Below, in pieces: positions 45,412-55,479 of a stretch of DNA of 64,000 bases. Both the position numbers and the translations under genes were made by a program. The notes beneath the pieces were generated by a model. It was not told where the DNA came from. It made no database searches and saw only the letters and a list, made by a program, of their open reading frames with translations. Origin of the DNA: Deltaproteobacteria bacterium (GTDB lineage Bacteria > Desulfobacterota > Desulfuromonadia > Geobacterales > JAJYBI01); the NCBI GenBank assembly GCA_021779095.1, contig JAJYBI010000001.1, forward strand, positions 62,001-126,000, written 5' to 3'. How positions within the stretch are numbered: the first letter of the stretch is position 1; the number at the start of each line of letters is the position of its first letter.

Positions 45412-47175
45412 ATCGAGGATGACCGCGAGGTTCCCATCAGCGAACTGGCTATCCTATACCGTTATCTGCGCGCCTTCCGGGGAAGGTACCTGCTCGGCAC
45501 CCTGCTGCTTGCGGGAACCAACACCCTGGCGATGTTCGTCCCCTGGCTGCTGAAGCTCGCCGTGGACGCGTTCCAGCACCCGCGTCCCGACGGTCATCCC
45601 CCCTCCTTCTACGCCCTCCTGATCATGGGTGCGGCGGCCGGCCAGGGGATCGTCCGGATACTCTCCCGCACGGTTCTCCTCAATACCTCCCGGGAGATAG
45701 AGTACCTGATCCGCAACGACCTGTTCGCCCGGGTCGTCACCCTGGACCAGCTGAGTCTCGCCCGGGAACGCACCGGCGACATCATCTCGCGCTTCTCCAA
45801 CGACCTGACCAACGTCCGGATGCTCATGGGGTTCGGCATCCTCAGCACCATCAACACGGTCATCATCTACCTCGCCGCCGTTTTCCTCATGTGCCGCATC
45901 AGCCCCTTGCTCACCCTGTACGCCGTACTCCCCTTTCCGATCATGATCCTCATCGTGAAACGGATCAGCGCCGCCATGTTCCACCGCTCCCGGCGCGCCC
46001 AGGAGGAACTGGCCCGCATCTCCAGCCAGGTGGAGGAGAACGCCTCGGCCGCTGCCGTCATCCGGGCCTACTGTCGCGAGGAGGCGCAGTCGCGCCGGTT
46101 CCGGGAGGCGGGGGAGCATTACCTGAAGAGCAACCTGGCCATCGCCCGGCTGCGGGGGCTGATGATGCCGGTCATGGCGGGCAGCGGCGGCGCCGGCGCG
46201 CTCATCGTCCTGTTCATCGGCGGCAGCCGGGTCATCGCAGGTACGCTCACCCTGGGGGATTTCGTCGCCTTCAACGGGTACCTGGCCATGCTGGTCTGGC
46301 CGTCCATCATCATGGGATGGATCCTGAACCTGATGCAGCGGGGGGCGGCGTCCATGTCGCGCCTGAATCACATCCTGGAGGCGAGGCCGGCGGTGACGGA
46401 ACCGGCCGACCCGATCCGGCCGGAGGCCATCCGGGGGGAGATCGAGTTCCGCAACCTCTCCTTCGCCTACGACTCCTTACCGGTGCTGGACGGTATCTCC
46501 CTCACCGTCTCCCCCGGGATGAAGGTGGGGATCACCGGCCCGGTGGGAAGCGGCAAATCGACCCTGATGAAGCTGGCCGGGCGGCTGCTGCCGGTCCGGG
46601 ACGGGCAGCTGTTCATCGACGGCACGGAGATCAACCGGATTCCCCTCGCCGACCTCCGGAACGCCATCGGGTTCGTCCCCCAGGAGAGCTTCCTCTTCTC
46701 CCGCTCTCTGCGCGACAACATCGCCTACGGGCGGGAAGATGCATCCGAGGAGACCGTCGCTACGGCGGCCCGCCTCGCCCGGCTTGACGGTGATATCGAG
46801 CGGTTTCCGGACGGTTACGACACCCTCGTCGGCGAACGGGGGGTGACCCTCTCGGGGGGACAACGCCAACGCGCGGCAATCGCCCGGGCCCTGGCGAAGG
46901 ACCCGTCGATCCTGCTCCTCGACGATCCCCTGTCGGCGGTGGACGCCCGAACCGAGGAGGAGATCCTGGCGGGGCTTGCCGGATTCCATGGAGACCGCAC
47001 CGTGCTGGTGGTCTCCAACCGCATCTCCGCCCTTCAGGGATGCGACCTGATCGTGGTGCTGGACGCAGGAAAGATCGCGGAGCAGGGTACCCACGACGAA
47101 CTGCTCGCCCGGAATGGACAGTACGCCGCCATCTGCCGGGAACAGCAACTGCGTGCGGAGATCGAGGCGCTGTGA
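45412..47175 (+). CDS. ABC exporter half-transporter, MdlA-like, degenerate site partner
   Basis: This half-transporter has six membrane helices followed by an ATPase domain with Walker A GPVGSGKST, signature LSGGQRQRAAIARAL and Walker B ILLLDDPLSAVD. The residue after Walker B is Asp instead of the catalytic Glu. The in-frame ATG at 45532 would remove helix 1. The open frame starts after TGA 45373-45375 and has no ATG, GTG or TTG before 45532; an AAAGGAG site seven bases before ATC at 45412 makes that rare codon the best candidate start (587 residues). A TTGACA box at 45372 lies close upstream. The second half-transporter follows 60 bp later. Confidence 0.85.
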   Translation: MEDDREVPISELAILYRYLRAFRGRYLLGTLLLAGTNTLAMFVPWLLKLAVDAFQHPRPDGHPPSFYALLIMGAAAGQGIVRILSRTVLLNTSREIEYLIRNDLFARVVTLDQLSLARERTGDIISRFSNDLTNVRMLMGFGILSTINTVIIYLAAVFLMCRISPLLTLYAVLPFPIMILIVKRISAAMFHRSRRAQEELARISSQVEENASAAAVIRAYCREEAQSRRFREAGEHYLKSNLAIARLRGLMMPVMAGSGGAGALIVLFIGGSRVIAGTLTLGDFVAFNGYLAMLVWPSIIMGWILNLMQRGAASMSRLNHILEARPAVTEPADPIRPEAIRGEIEFRNLSFAYDSLPVLDGISLTVSPGMKVGITGPVGSGKSTLMKLAGRLLPVRDGQLFIDGTEINRIPLADLRNAIGFVPQESFLFSRSLRDNIAYGREDASEETVATAARLARLDGDIERFPDGYDTLVGERGVTLSGGQRQRAAIARALAKDPSILLLDDPLSAVDARTEEEILAGLAGFHGDRTVLVVSNRISALQGCDLIVVLDAGKIAEQGTHDELLARNGQYAAICREQQLRAEIEAL

Positions 47176-47234
47176 AACCGTCGATCGCGGCAGCATGCTG
47201 ACAACCGCACTGTCACCCACCGAAACGGAGCGAT

Positions 47235-49031
47235 ATGCATTTCGCCGGTCTGCATGAAGAGGAAATCGTCGGCAAGGCATACGACCGCAGGCTCCTGGCC
47301 CGGTTCCTGGGCTACGTGCGCCCGTACCGCTGGCAGGCAACCCTGTCCCTCCTGCTGCTCGGCCCCATGGCGGCGGCCCGGCTCGCCCAGCCGTGGATAC
47401 TGAAGCTCGCCATCGACAACCATATCGTCACCGGCCGGATGGCAGGACTGCCGCTTCTGGCCCTCTACTACCTCCTCATGCTGATCGCCGAATCGCTCCT
47501 CACCTTCGCGGAGGTGTATCTCCTCCAGAACATCGGGCAGCGGGTCATGTTCGACCTGCGGCTGGAGCTGTTCGACCGGATGCAACGCCTGCCGACGCGG
47601 TTTTTCGACCGCACCCCCACCGGAAGCCTGGTGACGCGCCTCACGAGCGACGTGGAGGTGCTGGGTGAGATGTTCGCCGCCGGCATCGTCTCCGTGGTGG
47701 GAGACATGCTGGTGCTGGCCGGCATCGTGGGGATCATGCTCTGGATGAACTGGCAGCTGTCGCTGGTCACCTTTTCGGTGCTGCCGCTGCTCTTGTGGGT
47801 CACCTTCACCTTCCGGATCAGGATGCGCACCGCCTACCGCCAGGTACGCGCCCGGCTGGCGGGGCTGAACGCCTTCCTCGCCGAATGCCTGGGAGGCATG
47901 GCGGTCGTGCAGATGTTCAACCGCCAGCGGCACGAGGAGAAGGAGTTCCGCCGCCTCAACGCCTCATACCGGGACGCGAACCTCCCGGTCATCACCTGGG
48001 ATGCATCGCTCTATGCACTGGTGGAAACGCTTTCGTCCGTTGCGGTAGGGCTCATCGTCTGGTACGGCGGCGGCGAGATCCTCCGCGGTGCCCTCACCTT
48101 CGGTGCCCTTGTTGCGTTCATCCAGTACATCGAAAAGTTCTTCTCCCCCATCCGCGACCTGTCCGCCAAGTACTCGGTCATGCAGGGGGCGATGGCCGCA
48201 CTGGAACGTATCTTCACCCTCCTGGACCAGGAGCGGGAAGATACGGCGGGGACGCGAGTCGAACCGGTCGGCCGTACCACTACGTCTGCCGTTGCGGCCG
48301 GCCCCGTCCAGAGCATCGAATTCCGTGATGTCTGGTTCGCCTACAGCGGCGACGACTACGTGCTGAAGGGGTTCAACCTGACGATCCGGAGGGGGGAGAA
48401 GATCGCCCTCGTCGGCGAGACGGGAGGGGGAAAGACCACGGTGACACGCCTCCTCTCCCGGCTGTACGACCCGGGTCGGGGAAGCATCCTCCTCAACGGC
48501 ACCGACATCCGGGAGATGCCGCTGCCCGACCTGCGCCGCCGGATCGGCGTCGTGCTCCAGGACCCGTACCTGTTTACCGGCAGCCTGGCATACAACATCG
48601 CCCTGGACGACGAAGAGGCCCGCCGGCGGACGGAGCGAGCCGCCGTCACGGTCGGCGCCGACCGGTTCATCGAACGGCTGCCGGGCCGCTTCGACGAGGA
48701 GATCCGGGAACGGGGAAGCAACCTGTCCGTCGGCGAACGGCAGCTCGTCTCGTTCGCCCGGGCGGTGGCGTTCGATCCCGAGATCCTCGTCCTGGACGAA
48801 GCGACCGCCAGCGTAGATTCCGCCAGCGAACGGCTCATCCAGGAGGGAATCAACCGGCTCATGGCCGGCAGGACGTCGCTGGTGGTGGCTCACCGGCTGT
48901 CGACGGTGAGGGACGCAGACCGGATCGTGGTGGTGCACCGGGGTGAGAAGGCGGAGGAGGGAACCCATGACGAACTGATGATACGCAAGGGGCTCTATTA
49001 TCGCCTGCACCAGTTGCAGTTCCGTGACTGA
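47235..49031 (+). CDS. ABC exporter half-transporter, MdlB-like
   Basis: This 598-residue half-transporter pairs with the preceding gene product. It has six membrane helices (about 35-320) and an ATPase domain with Walker A GETGGGKTTV, signature LSVGERQLVSFARA and Walker B ILVLDEATASVD, with the catalytic Glu kept. The signature deviates from LSGGQ. The consensus ATP site would be made from this Walker B and the partner's LSGGQ, and the degenerate one from the partner's Walker B and this LSVGE, as in known heterodimeric exporters. The substrate (drug, lipid or peptide) is unknown. Confidence 0.92.
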   Translation: MHFAGLHEEEIVGKAYDRRLLARFLGYVRPYRWQATLSLLLLGPMAAARLAQPWILKLAIDNHIVTGRMAGLPLLALYYLLMLIAESLLTFAEVYLLQNIGQRVMFDLRLELFDRMQRLPTRFFDRTPTGSLVTRLTSDVEVLGEMFAAGIVSVVGDMLVLAGIVGIMLWMNWQLSLVTFSVLPLLLWVTFTFRIRMRTAYRQVRARLAGLNAFLAECLGGMAVVQMFNRQRHEEKEFRRLNASYRDANLPVITWDASLYALVETLSSVAVGLIVWYGGGEILRGALTFGALVAFIQYIEKFFSPIRDLSAKYSVMQGAMAALERIFTLLDQEREDTAGTRVEPVGRTTTSAVAAGPVQSIEFRDVWFAYSGDDYVLKGFNLTIRRGEKIALVGETGGGKTTVTRLLSRLYDPGRGSILLNGTDIREMPLPDLRRRIGVVLQDPYLFTGSLAYNIALDDEEARRRTERAAVTVGADRFIERLPGRFDEEIRERGSNLSVGERQLVSFARAVAFDPEILVLDEATASVDSASERLIQEGINRLMAGRTSLVVAHRLSTVRDADRIVVVHRGEKAEEGTHDELMIRKGLYYRLHQLQFRD

Positions 49032-49204
49032 CCCCGATTCGGGTGACTGCTCTAACCACAGCCTTGACCGGTTCGCTTCCCGGAGGTACTGTAAAAGCAT
49101 GGTAGAATATTCCATTGCTTGATAGAATCGAGGCGGTCGGACCGGATGTGTGGCCGGCAAACGGAGAATGCTCCGCACGGGAGATGTCGGAGAAAGGTGC
49201 TGTC

Positions 49205-49414
49205 ATGGCAGACGCGAAGGAAGTGCTCGATATGATGCGGGAAACGGCGATGATGCGAATCCAGATGCTGAGGGATGGCGTCACGTTTCACGATAACGCA
49301 AGAAGGGCGTATTACCTGCAACAATACGAAGAAAAGGTGCGCACCATAGACCAACTCAACCGGCGCATCGCCATCAGGCTGGTACGCCCCGGGGAGTCCC
49401 GCGAACCGGTGTGA
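49205..49414 (+). CDS. Small hypothetical protein, 69 aa
   Basis: The ATG at 49205 follows AAAGGTG. The 69-residue product (MADAKEVLDMMRETAMMRIQ at the start) is hydrophilic and looks mostly helical, rich in Met and Arg, with no signal or membrane segment. An in-frame ATG at 49115 would add 30 residues but lacks support. It is probably monocistronic. The family is not recognised. Confidence 0.55.
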   Translation: MADAKEVLDMMRETAMMRIQMLRDGVTFHDNARRAYYLQQYEEKVRTIDQLNRRIAIRLVRPGESREPV

Positions 49415-49489
49415 CGATCACGGGACCATGTACGAACAAAGGATACAGGGAGGAGGTGTATCCACGCTCCGAAATCCGGAAGTCCGCCA

Positions 49490-49906
49490 TCACCCCCTGC
49501 CATCGTTCGCACGTCGACGGCAGAGGAATATGAGCACCACGCAGATGCCGACAAGCACGACGTTCTCCGCCACAGTGTACCACGTAAGCGGTCGCACGAG
49601 TGACGAGCCGAAGCACCCGCAGTTGAGGATCGGCTTGTCACGGAGGAGCATGTAGAGAGCCCAGCAGGTATAGGCGGAATGCAGTACCAGCGCCGTCTCC
49701 GCCGCCAGAAGCAGTTTTTTCCCCGAAGCGAGCCACCCCCCCACGAACAGCTCCACGCCGGTAACCCCGATCGCTACCGGCCAGAGGAGCTTCACCGGAA
49801 AGACCCCGTATGCCCGCAGGACCAGTACAAAGCCCGGCATATCGTACAGCTTGGCCCCCGCCGCCCCCAGCAACACGATCGCCAGGATGAAACGCAGAAG
49901 ATGCAT
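49490..49906 (-). CDS. MauE/DoxX-like membrane protein
   Basis: This 138-residue protein has four membrane helices. The motif NCGCFGSSLVRPLTW after the third helix matches the MauE branch of the DoxX superfamily, members of which help disulfide formation or metal-centre maturation. The paired Cys (NCGC) are the likely redox site. The ATG at 49906 begins MHLLRFILAIVLLGAAGAKL. No methylamine dehydrogenase genes are nearby, so the partner is unknown. Confidence 0.8.
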   Translation of the reverse strand: MHLLRFILAIVLLGAAGAKLYDMPGFVLVLRAYGVFPVKLLWPVAIGVTGVELFVGGWLASGKKLLLAAETALVLHSAYTCWALYMLLRDKPILNCGCFGSSLVRPLTWYTVAENVVLVGICVVLIFLCRRRANDGRG

Positions 49907-50053
49907 GGTAACCCCTTGTGTTCAGCAAGACAGTTGTGCCATTGTAGCAGAACTGCGCCGGAATTGTACCGCCTATCGACATGATCCGTTTTTCCCGCAT
50001 CACGCTAGCCGGCAATCCGCACCGCCCAGGATGCTTTAGTAGAGAGGATTCAC

Positions 50054-50827
50054 GTGACACTGCAGAAAGATACCTTGTACCGAAGAATCAAACACGGGGT
50101 GGGGCGGGCCATCGCCGACTTCGACCTGATTGCGGAGGGTGACCGGATCGCGGTAGCGGTTTCAGGGGGCAAGGATTCCTACACCCTCTTGCACGTTCTG
50201 GAAGAGCTGCGCCGGCGGGCACCGGTGAAATACGAGCTCTTTGCGATCAACATAGATTCCGGCTATCCGGGGTTCCGTGCCGACATCATCGAGGAACACC
50301 TCAAAGAACACCGTTTCGCCTACCATATGGAAAAATCGAACCACTACGACATCATCCGGGAAAAGCGGCGTCCCGGATCGTCGTACTGCTCCATCTGCGC
50401 CCGCCTGAAGCGGGGAGCGCTCTATGCACTGGCACAACAGTTCGGCTGCAACAAGCTGGCACTGGGCCACCACATGGACGACTTCATCGAAACCCTGCTG
50501 CTGAACCAGTTCTTCGTCGGGTCACTCAAGGCAATGGCGCCGAGCATGCTGGCGGACAACGGACAGACAACCGTCATACGCCCGCTTGTCTACGTTGAGG
50601 AAAAGGAGATCATCCCCTTCTCCCGCGCCAGCCGGTTTCCGGTAGTCTGCTGCCGCTGTCCGGTCTGCGGCAAGGCAGATCTGCAACGTCGGAAGATGAA
50701 GGAGCTGCTGACCCGCCTGGAGGAGGAAAACCGTCACGTCAAGCGGAGCCTTTTAAAGGCGCTGTCAAACGTACAGCCGCGCCACCTGCTCGACAGACAC
50801 CTCGTGAAACAGGAGCCGCAGGTCTGA
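50054..50827 (+). CDS. ttcA: tRNA 2-thiocytidine synthetase TtcA
   Basis: This 257-residue enzyme thiolates cytidine 32 of certain tRNAs. It has the PP-loop AVSGGKDSYTLLHVL for ATP, CSICARLKRGALY and CRCPVCGKADLQR for the Fe-S cluster, and GHHMDDFIETLLLNQFFVG in between. It starts at GTG 50054 after AGAGAGGA. Length is slightly shorter than the E. coli enzyme but all motifs are present. Its 3' end overlaps a possible small antisense membrane-protein gene at 50739-50954. Confidence 0.95.
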   Translation: MTLQKDTLYRRIKHGVGRAIADFDLIAEGDRIAVAVSGGKDSYTLLHVLEELRRRAPVKYELFAINIDSGYPGFRADIIEEHLKEHRFAYHMEKSNHYDIIREKRRPGSSYCSICARLKRGALYALAQQFGCNKLALGHHMDDFIETLLLNQFFVGSLKAMAPSMLADNGQTTVIRPLVYVEEKEIIPFSRASRFPVVCCRCPVCGKADLQRRKMKELLTRLEEENRHVKRSLLKALSNVQPRHLLDRHLVKQEPQV

Positions 50828-50954
50828 CCGCTCGGCGCCGCCGCGCCGCCAGCCGCATCCTGGCGTGCAACCGTATGTCGCGGATCTCATCGGAAACCGT
50901 AATGCCGCCGCAATAGGCAACCAGCAGCAGACCGAACACCACTATCAATTCCAT
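50739..50954 (-). CDS. Possible small membrane protein overlapping ttcA
   Basis: An ATG at 50954 with a strong GGAGGT site opens a 71-codon frame starting MELIVVFGLLLVAYCGGITV. A membrane helix at the N-terminus is followed by an Arg-rich tail (RMRLAARRRRAVRP). The last 89 bases overlap the 3' end of ttcA on the other strand. The N-terminal half and its ribosome site look real; the overlapping tail may be just a shadow of ttcA. No family recognised. Confidence 0.4.
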   Translation of the reverse strand: MELIVVFGLLLVAYCGGITVSDEIRDIRLHARMRLAARRRRAVRPAAPVSRGVCRAGGAAVRLTAPLKGSA

Positions 50955-51037
50955 ACCGGACCTCCTGAACGTCAATATGGAACCACGATACATCCGGGAC
51001 ACGACAGCATGTGTCACACCTCCCCATGCGAGGCATC

Positions 51038-53406
<2,369 letters not shown>

Positions 53407-53412
53407 ATTTCC

Positions 53413-53498
53413 GGAGGAATGGCCGAGTGGTTGAAGGCGGCGGTCTTGAAAACCGTTGAACGAAAGTTCCGTGGGTTCGAATCCTACTTCCTCCGCCA
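53413..53498 (+). tRNA. tRNA-Ser (TGA)
   Basis: A class II tRNA with acceptor GGAGGAA pairing TTCCTCC, anticodon loop CTTGAAA (anticodon TGA, reads UCA), a long variable arm, T-loop GGTTCGAATCC and encoded CCA. It starts 7 bp after the serS stop. Confidence 0.95.
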
Positions 53499-53518
53499 GT
53501 TTAGCAACATCCAGATAA

Positions 53519-53611
53519 GGAGAGATGGCCGAGTAGGTCGAAGGCGCTCGCCTGCTAAGCGAGTATACTGGGAAACCGGTATCGAGGGTTCGAATCCCTC
53601 TCTCTCCGCCA
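53519..53611 (+). tRNA. tRNA-Ser (GCT)
   Basis: A class II tRNA with acceptor GGAGAGA pairing TCTCTCC, anticodon stem CTCGC/GCGAG and loop CTGCTAA (anticodon GCT, reads AGC/AGU), a long variable arm, and encoded CCA. It follows the first tRNA-Ser by 20 bp. Confidence 0.95.
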
Positions 53612-53642
53612 CACTTTGCGACGAAGCGAATTAGGGGGAAGT

Positions 53643-54128
53643 GTGAAATTATACCTGAAGCGTCTGCTCCTTGTCTGTATCACGCTGGCAGTTGCAACGG
53701 GTTGCAACAACAAAAAGGAAGGGGCATCGACAACGGCAGCTCCTTCCGGCAAAACGGTTATTAAGAAGGAAGCGGTGGTCGTGGTCCCCAAGTCTGTACA
53801 GGGGAAATGGAAGGCGGTCAAGATCGCCGTGACCGACAAGAGCACTAACAAGGATACGGTATACACGGTCACAATCGGCACACCGTTCAAGATTCCGAAC
53901 TCGGATCTGACCATCACGGTAAACAACTTTTTGCCCCAGTTCGTTATGGAGGGCACGACCCTGACCTCCCAGTCTAACGAGCCGAAGAACCCTGCAGCGC
54001 AAGTAAGGATCATGGAAAAGGATCAGGAGATATTCAAGGGGTGGCTGTTTGCACTCTATCCGACCACCCATGCATTCCAGCACCCAAAATACGGATTTAC
54101 GCTGGTGGATTTCGTGCCGGCAAACTGA
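53643..54128 (+). CDS. DUF2155-like lipoprotein
   Basis: This 161-residue protein starts at GTG 53643 after GGGGGAAGT. Its signal sequence ends in the lipobox VATGC, so it is a lipid-anchored outer or periplasmic protein. A Lys/Ala/Thr-rich linker of about 40 residues leads into a beta-rich domain with GWLFALYPTTHAFQHPKYGF near the C-terminus, typical of DUF2155 proteins, whose function is unknown. It lies between tRNA-Ser and tRNA-Arg on the same strand. Confidence 0.82.
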   Translation: MKLYLKRLLLVCITLAVATGCNNKKEGASTTAAPSGKTVIKKEAVVVVPKSVQGKWKAVKIAVTDKSTNKDTVYTVTIGTPFKIPNSDLTITVNNFLPQFVMEGTTLTSQSNEPKNPAAQVRIMEKDQEIFKGWLFALYPTTHAFQHPKYGFTLVDFVPAN

Positions 54129-54132
54129 ATAC

Positions 54133-54209
54133 GCGCCCGTAGCTCAGCTGGATAGAGCACAAGACTACGAATCTTGGGGCCGGGAGTTCGAATCTCTCCG
54201 GGCGCGCCA
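54133..54209 (+). tRNA. tRNA-Arg (ACG)
   Basis: A complete cloverleaf with acceptor GCGCCCG pairing CGGGCGC, anticodon stem CAAGA/TCTTG, loop CTACGAA (anticodon ACG, reads CGU after A34 to inosine editing), T-loop GTTCGAATC and encoded CCA. Confidence 0.95.
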
Positions 54210-54218
54210 ATAAAAGCA

Positions 54219-54250
54219 ACGCCCCGTGGGTTATACCCGCGGGGCGTTTT
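54219..54250 (+). terminator. Intrinsic terminator after tRNA-Arg
   Basis: A 12-bp stem (ACGCCCCGTGGG with CCCGCGGGGCGT, one G-U pair), TTATA loop and a run of four T directly after. It ends the serS-tRNA-lipoprotein-tRNA transcription unit. Confidence 0.88.
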
Positions 54251-54344
54251 ACGTTTCAAACATCCACGAATATCCGAACCGCGCCATGACGCACCTCCAG
54301 TCATCCAGCCACGCTTGGGACACGTCGCCTCATAGACGATCGTC

Positions 54345-54409
54345 GGTGAATCGGCCTACAAAAACGACCCACTTTTAGCCGAAATCAGCGTCCAATTTTG
54401 ACCCACCCC
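54345..54409. mobile_element. Probable IS21-type terminal remnant
   Basis: A stretch between tRNA-Arg and tRNA-Phe contains GACCCAC twice (54366-54372 and 54400-54406, 34 bp apart) within A/T-containing spacers, beginning GGTGAATCGGCC and ending TTTTGACCCACC. Repeated GTGGGTC motifs of this kind are typical of the multiple terminal repeats at IS21-family ends. No transposase frame is attached; only short ORFs follow, such as one starting at 54444 (MSERLQEIVWRTNEDCGKR). The roughly 300 bases from 54253 to 54518 hold no other gene. Identification is by pattern only. Confidence 0.45.
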
Positions 54410-54519
54410 AGGAGTGGAATCAATGTAGCCGTGAGGAAGAAGAATGTCTGAGCGACTACAGGAAATTGTCTGGCGGACAAACGAAGATTGCGGGAAACGA
54501 TAAACAGATGTTGAAAAGG

Positions 54520-54549
54520 AAAAAGGCCCCGCGTACTACGCGGAGCCTT
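54520..54549 (-). terminator. Intrinsic terminator after tRNA-Phe
   Basis: On the minus strand an 11-bp stem with one mismatch (AAGGCTCCGCG with CGCGGGGCCTT, five-base loop) leads into five T (the stem's last two T plus three more), about 12 bp beyond the tRNA-Phe 3' end. Confidence 0.78.
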
Positions 54550-54560
54550 GATTTTACTGG

Positions 54561-54633
<73 letters not shown>

Positions 54634-54699
54634 AAATGGAAATCAAGTTTATATCCATAAAACGTTTTCGTGTCAACATATTTCTGCCGGCTGCAGCGC

Positions 54700-55263
54700 T
54701 CAGGCCCGCGAGATGAACCTGCCGTCGCGGGTGTCCACCTTTACCCTATTGCCGAATTCCAGATAGGGCGGCACCTTGATCTTCAGGCCGGTTTCCAGAA
54801 TGGCATCCTTGGTTTCGGCAGTTGCGGTGGCGTTCTTGATGACCGGCGCCGTGTCCGTCACCGTCAACTCGACGGTCATGGGAAGCTCGACCGTGATCAT
54901 ACGCCCCTGGAACAGCCCGAGCACCACCTCGGTCCCCTCCAGCAGATAGAGGGATGACTCCGCGAAGGCGTCCGCATCCTGTTCGAACTGTTCGTAGGTC
55001 TCCAGGTCCATGAAGACGCCACGATCACCGTCTGCGTAGAGGAACTGCCCCTTGTGCCGCTCGAAGTCGGCTTCTTCGACCTTATCACCTGAACGGTAGG
55101 TCTTGTCAAGCACCTGGCCGGTGATCAGGTTGCGGTAGCGGGTCTTGACCATGGTATTGGCGCCGCGGGCGGACGGAGACTGGAAGGTAACGTCGATGAT
55201 GAGACAGGGTGCGCCGTCCTGCTGGATGACGAGCCCCCGCTTGAAATCGGATGTGGTGAGCAT
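54700..55263 (-). CDS. EF-P paralogue, EfpL/YeiP type
   Basis: This 187-residue protein has the three beta-barrel domains of elongation factor P, which relieves ribosome stalling. The loop tip reads QSPSARGANTMVK, so the residue that is a modified Lys in ordinary EF-P is Arg33. The SPSARGA loop is the mark of the YeiP/EfpL subgroup, whose tip Arg works without the usual modification. The C-terminus (PPYLEFGNRVKVDTRDGRFISRA) matches the family. A second, canonical EF-P is expected elsewhere. It is monocistronic, with an AAGGAGATG-like site before ATG 55263. Confidence 0.88.
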   Translation of the reverse strand: MLTTSDFKRGLVIQQDGAPCLIIDVTFQSPSARGANTMVKTRYRNLITGQVLDKTYRSGDKVEEADFERHKGQFLYADGDRGVFMDLETYEQFEQDADAFAESSLYLLEGTEVVLGLFQGRMITVELPMTVELTVTDTAPVIKNATATAETKDAILETGLKIKVPPYLEFGNRVKVDTRDGRFISRA

Positions 55264-55412
55264 AGCGAATCATCTCCTTGCGAAAATACGTCTTTGTAGC
55301 AGATATTCTGCATGAATTCAAGCGGTGTCCCAACGACACGGCGTTACCCGTACAAGCGGGAGGCCGGCATCCTTCCCGCTTGCCGAGACAGATCCACTGC
55401 TGCTCAAATCGA

Positions 55413-55440
55413 TTGACACGAAGGTCCAGTTTGCTACCAT
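55413..55440 (+). promoter_or_regulatory. Sigma-70-type promoter for the DegP-type protease
   Basis: TTGACA at 55413-55418 and TACCAT at 55435-55440 are separated by 16 bp, 40 bp before the start codon. No heat-shock sigma motif was recognised. Confidence 0.5.
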
Positions 55441-55479
55441 TGTCTGGCTCAACCCCTTCCACTCTATGGCGAGGTTCCG

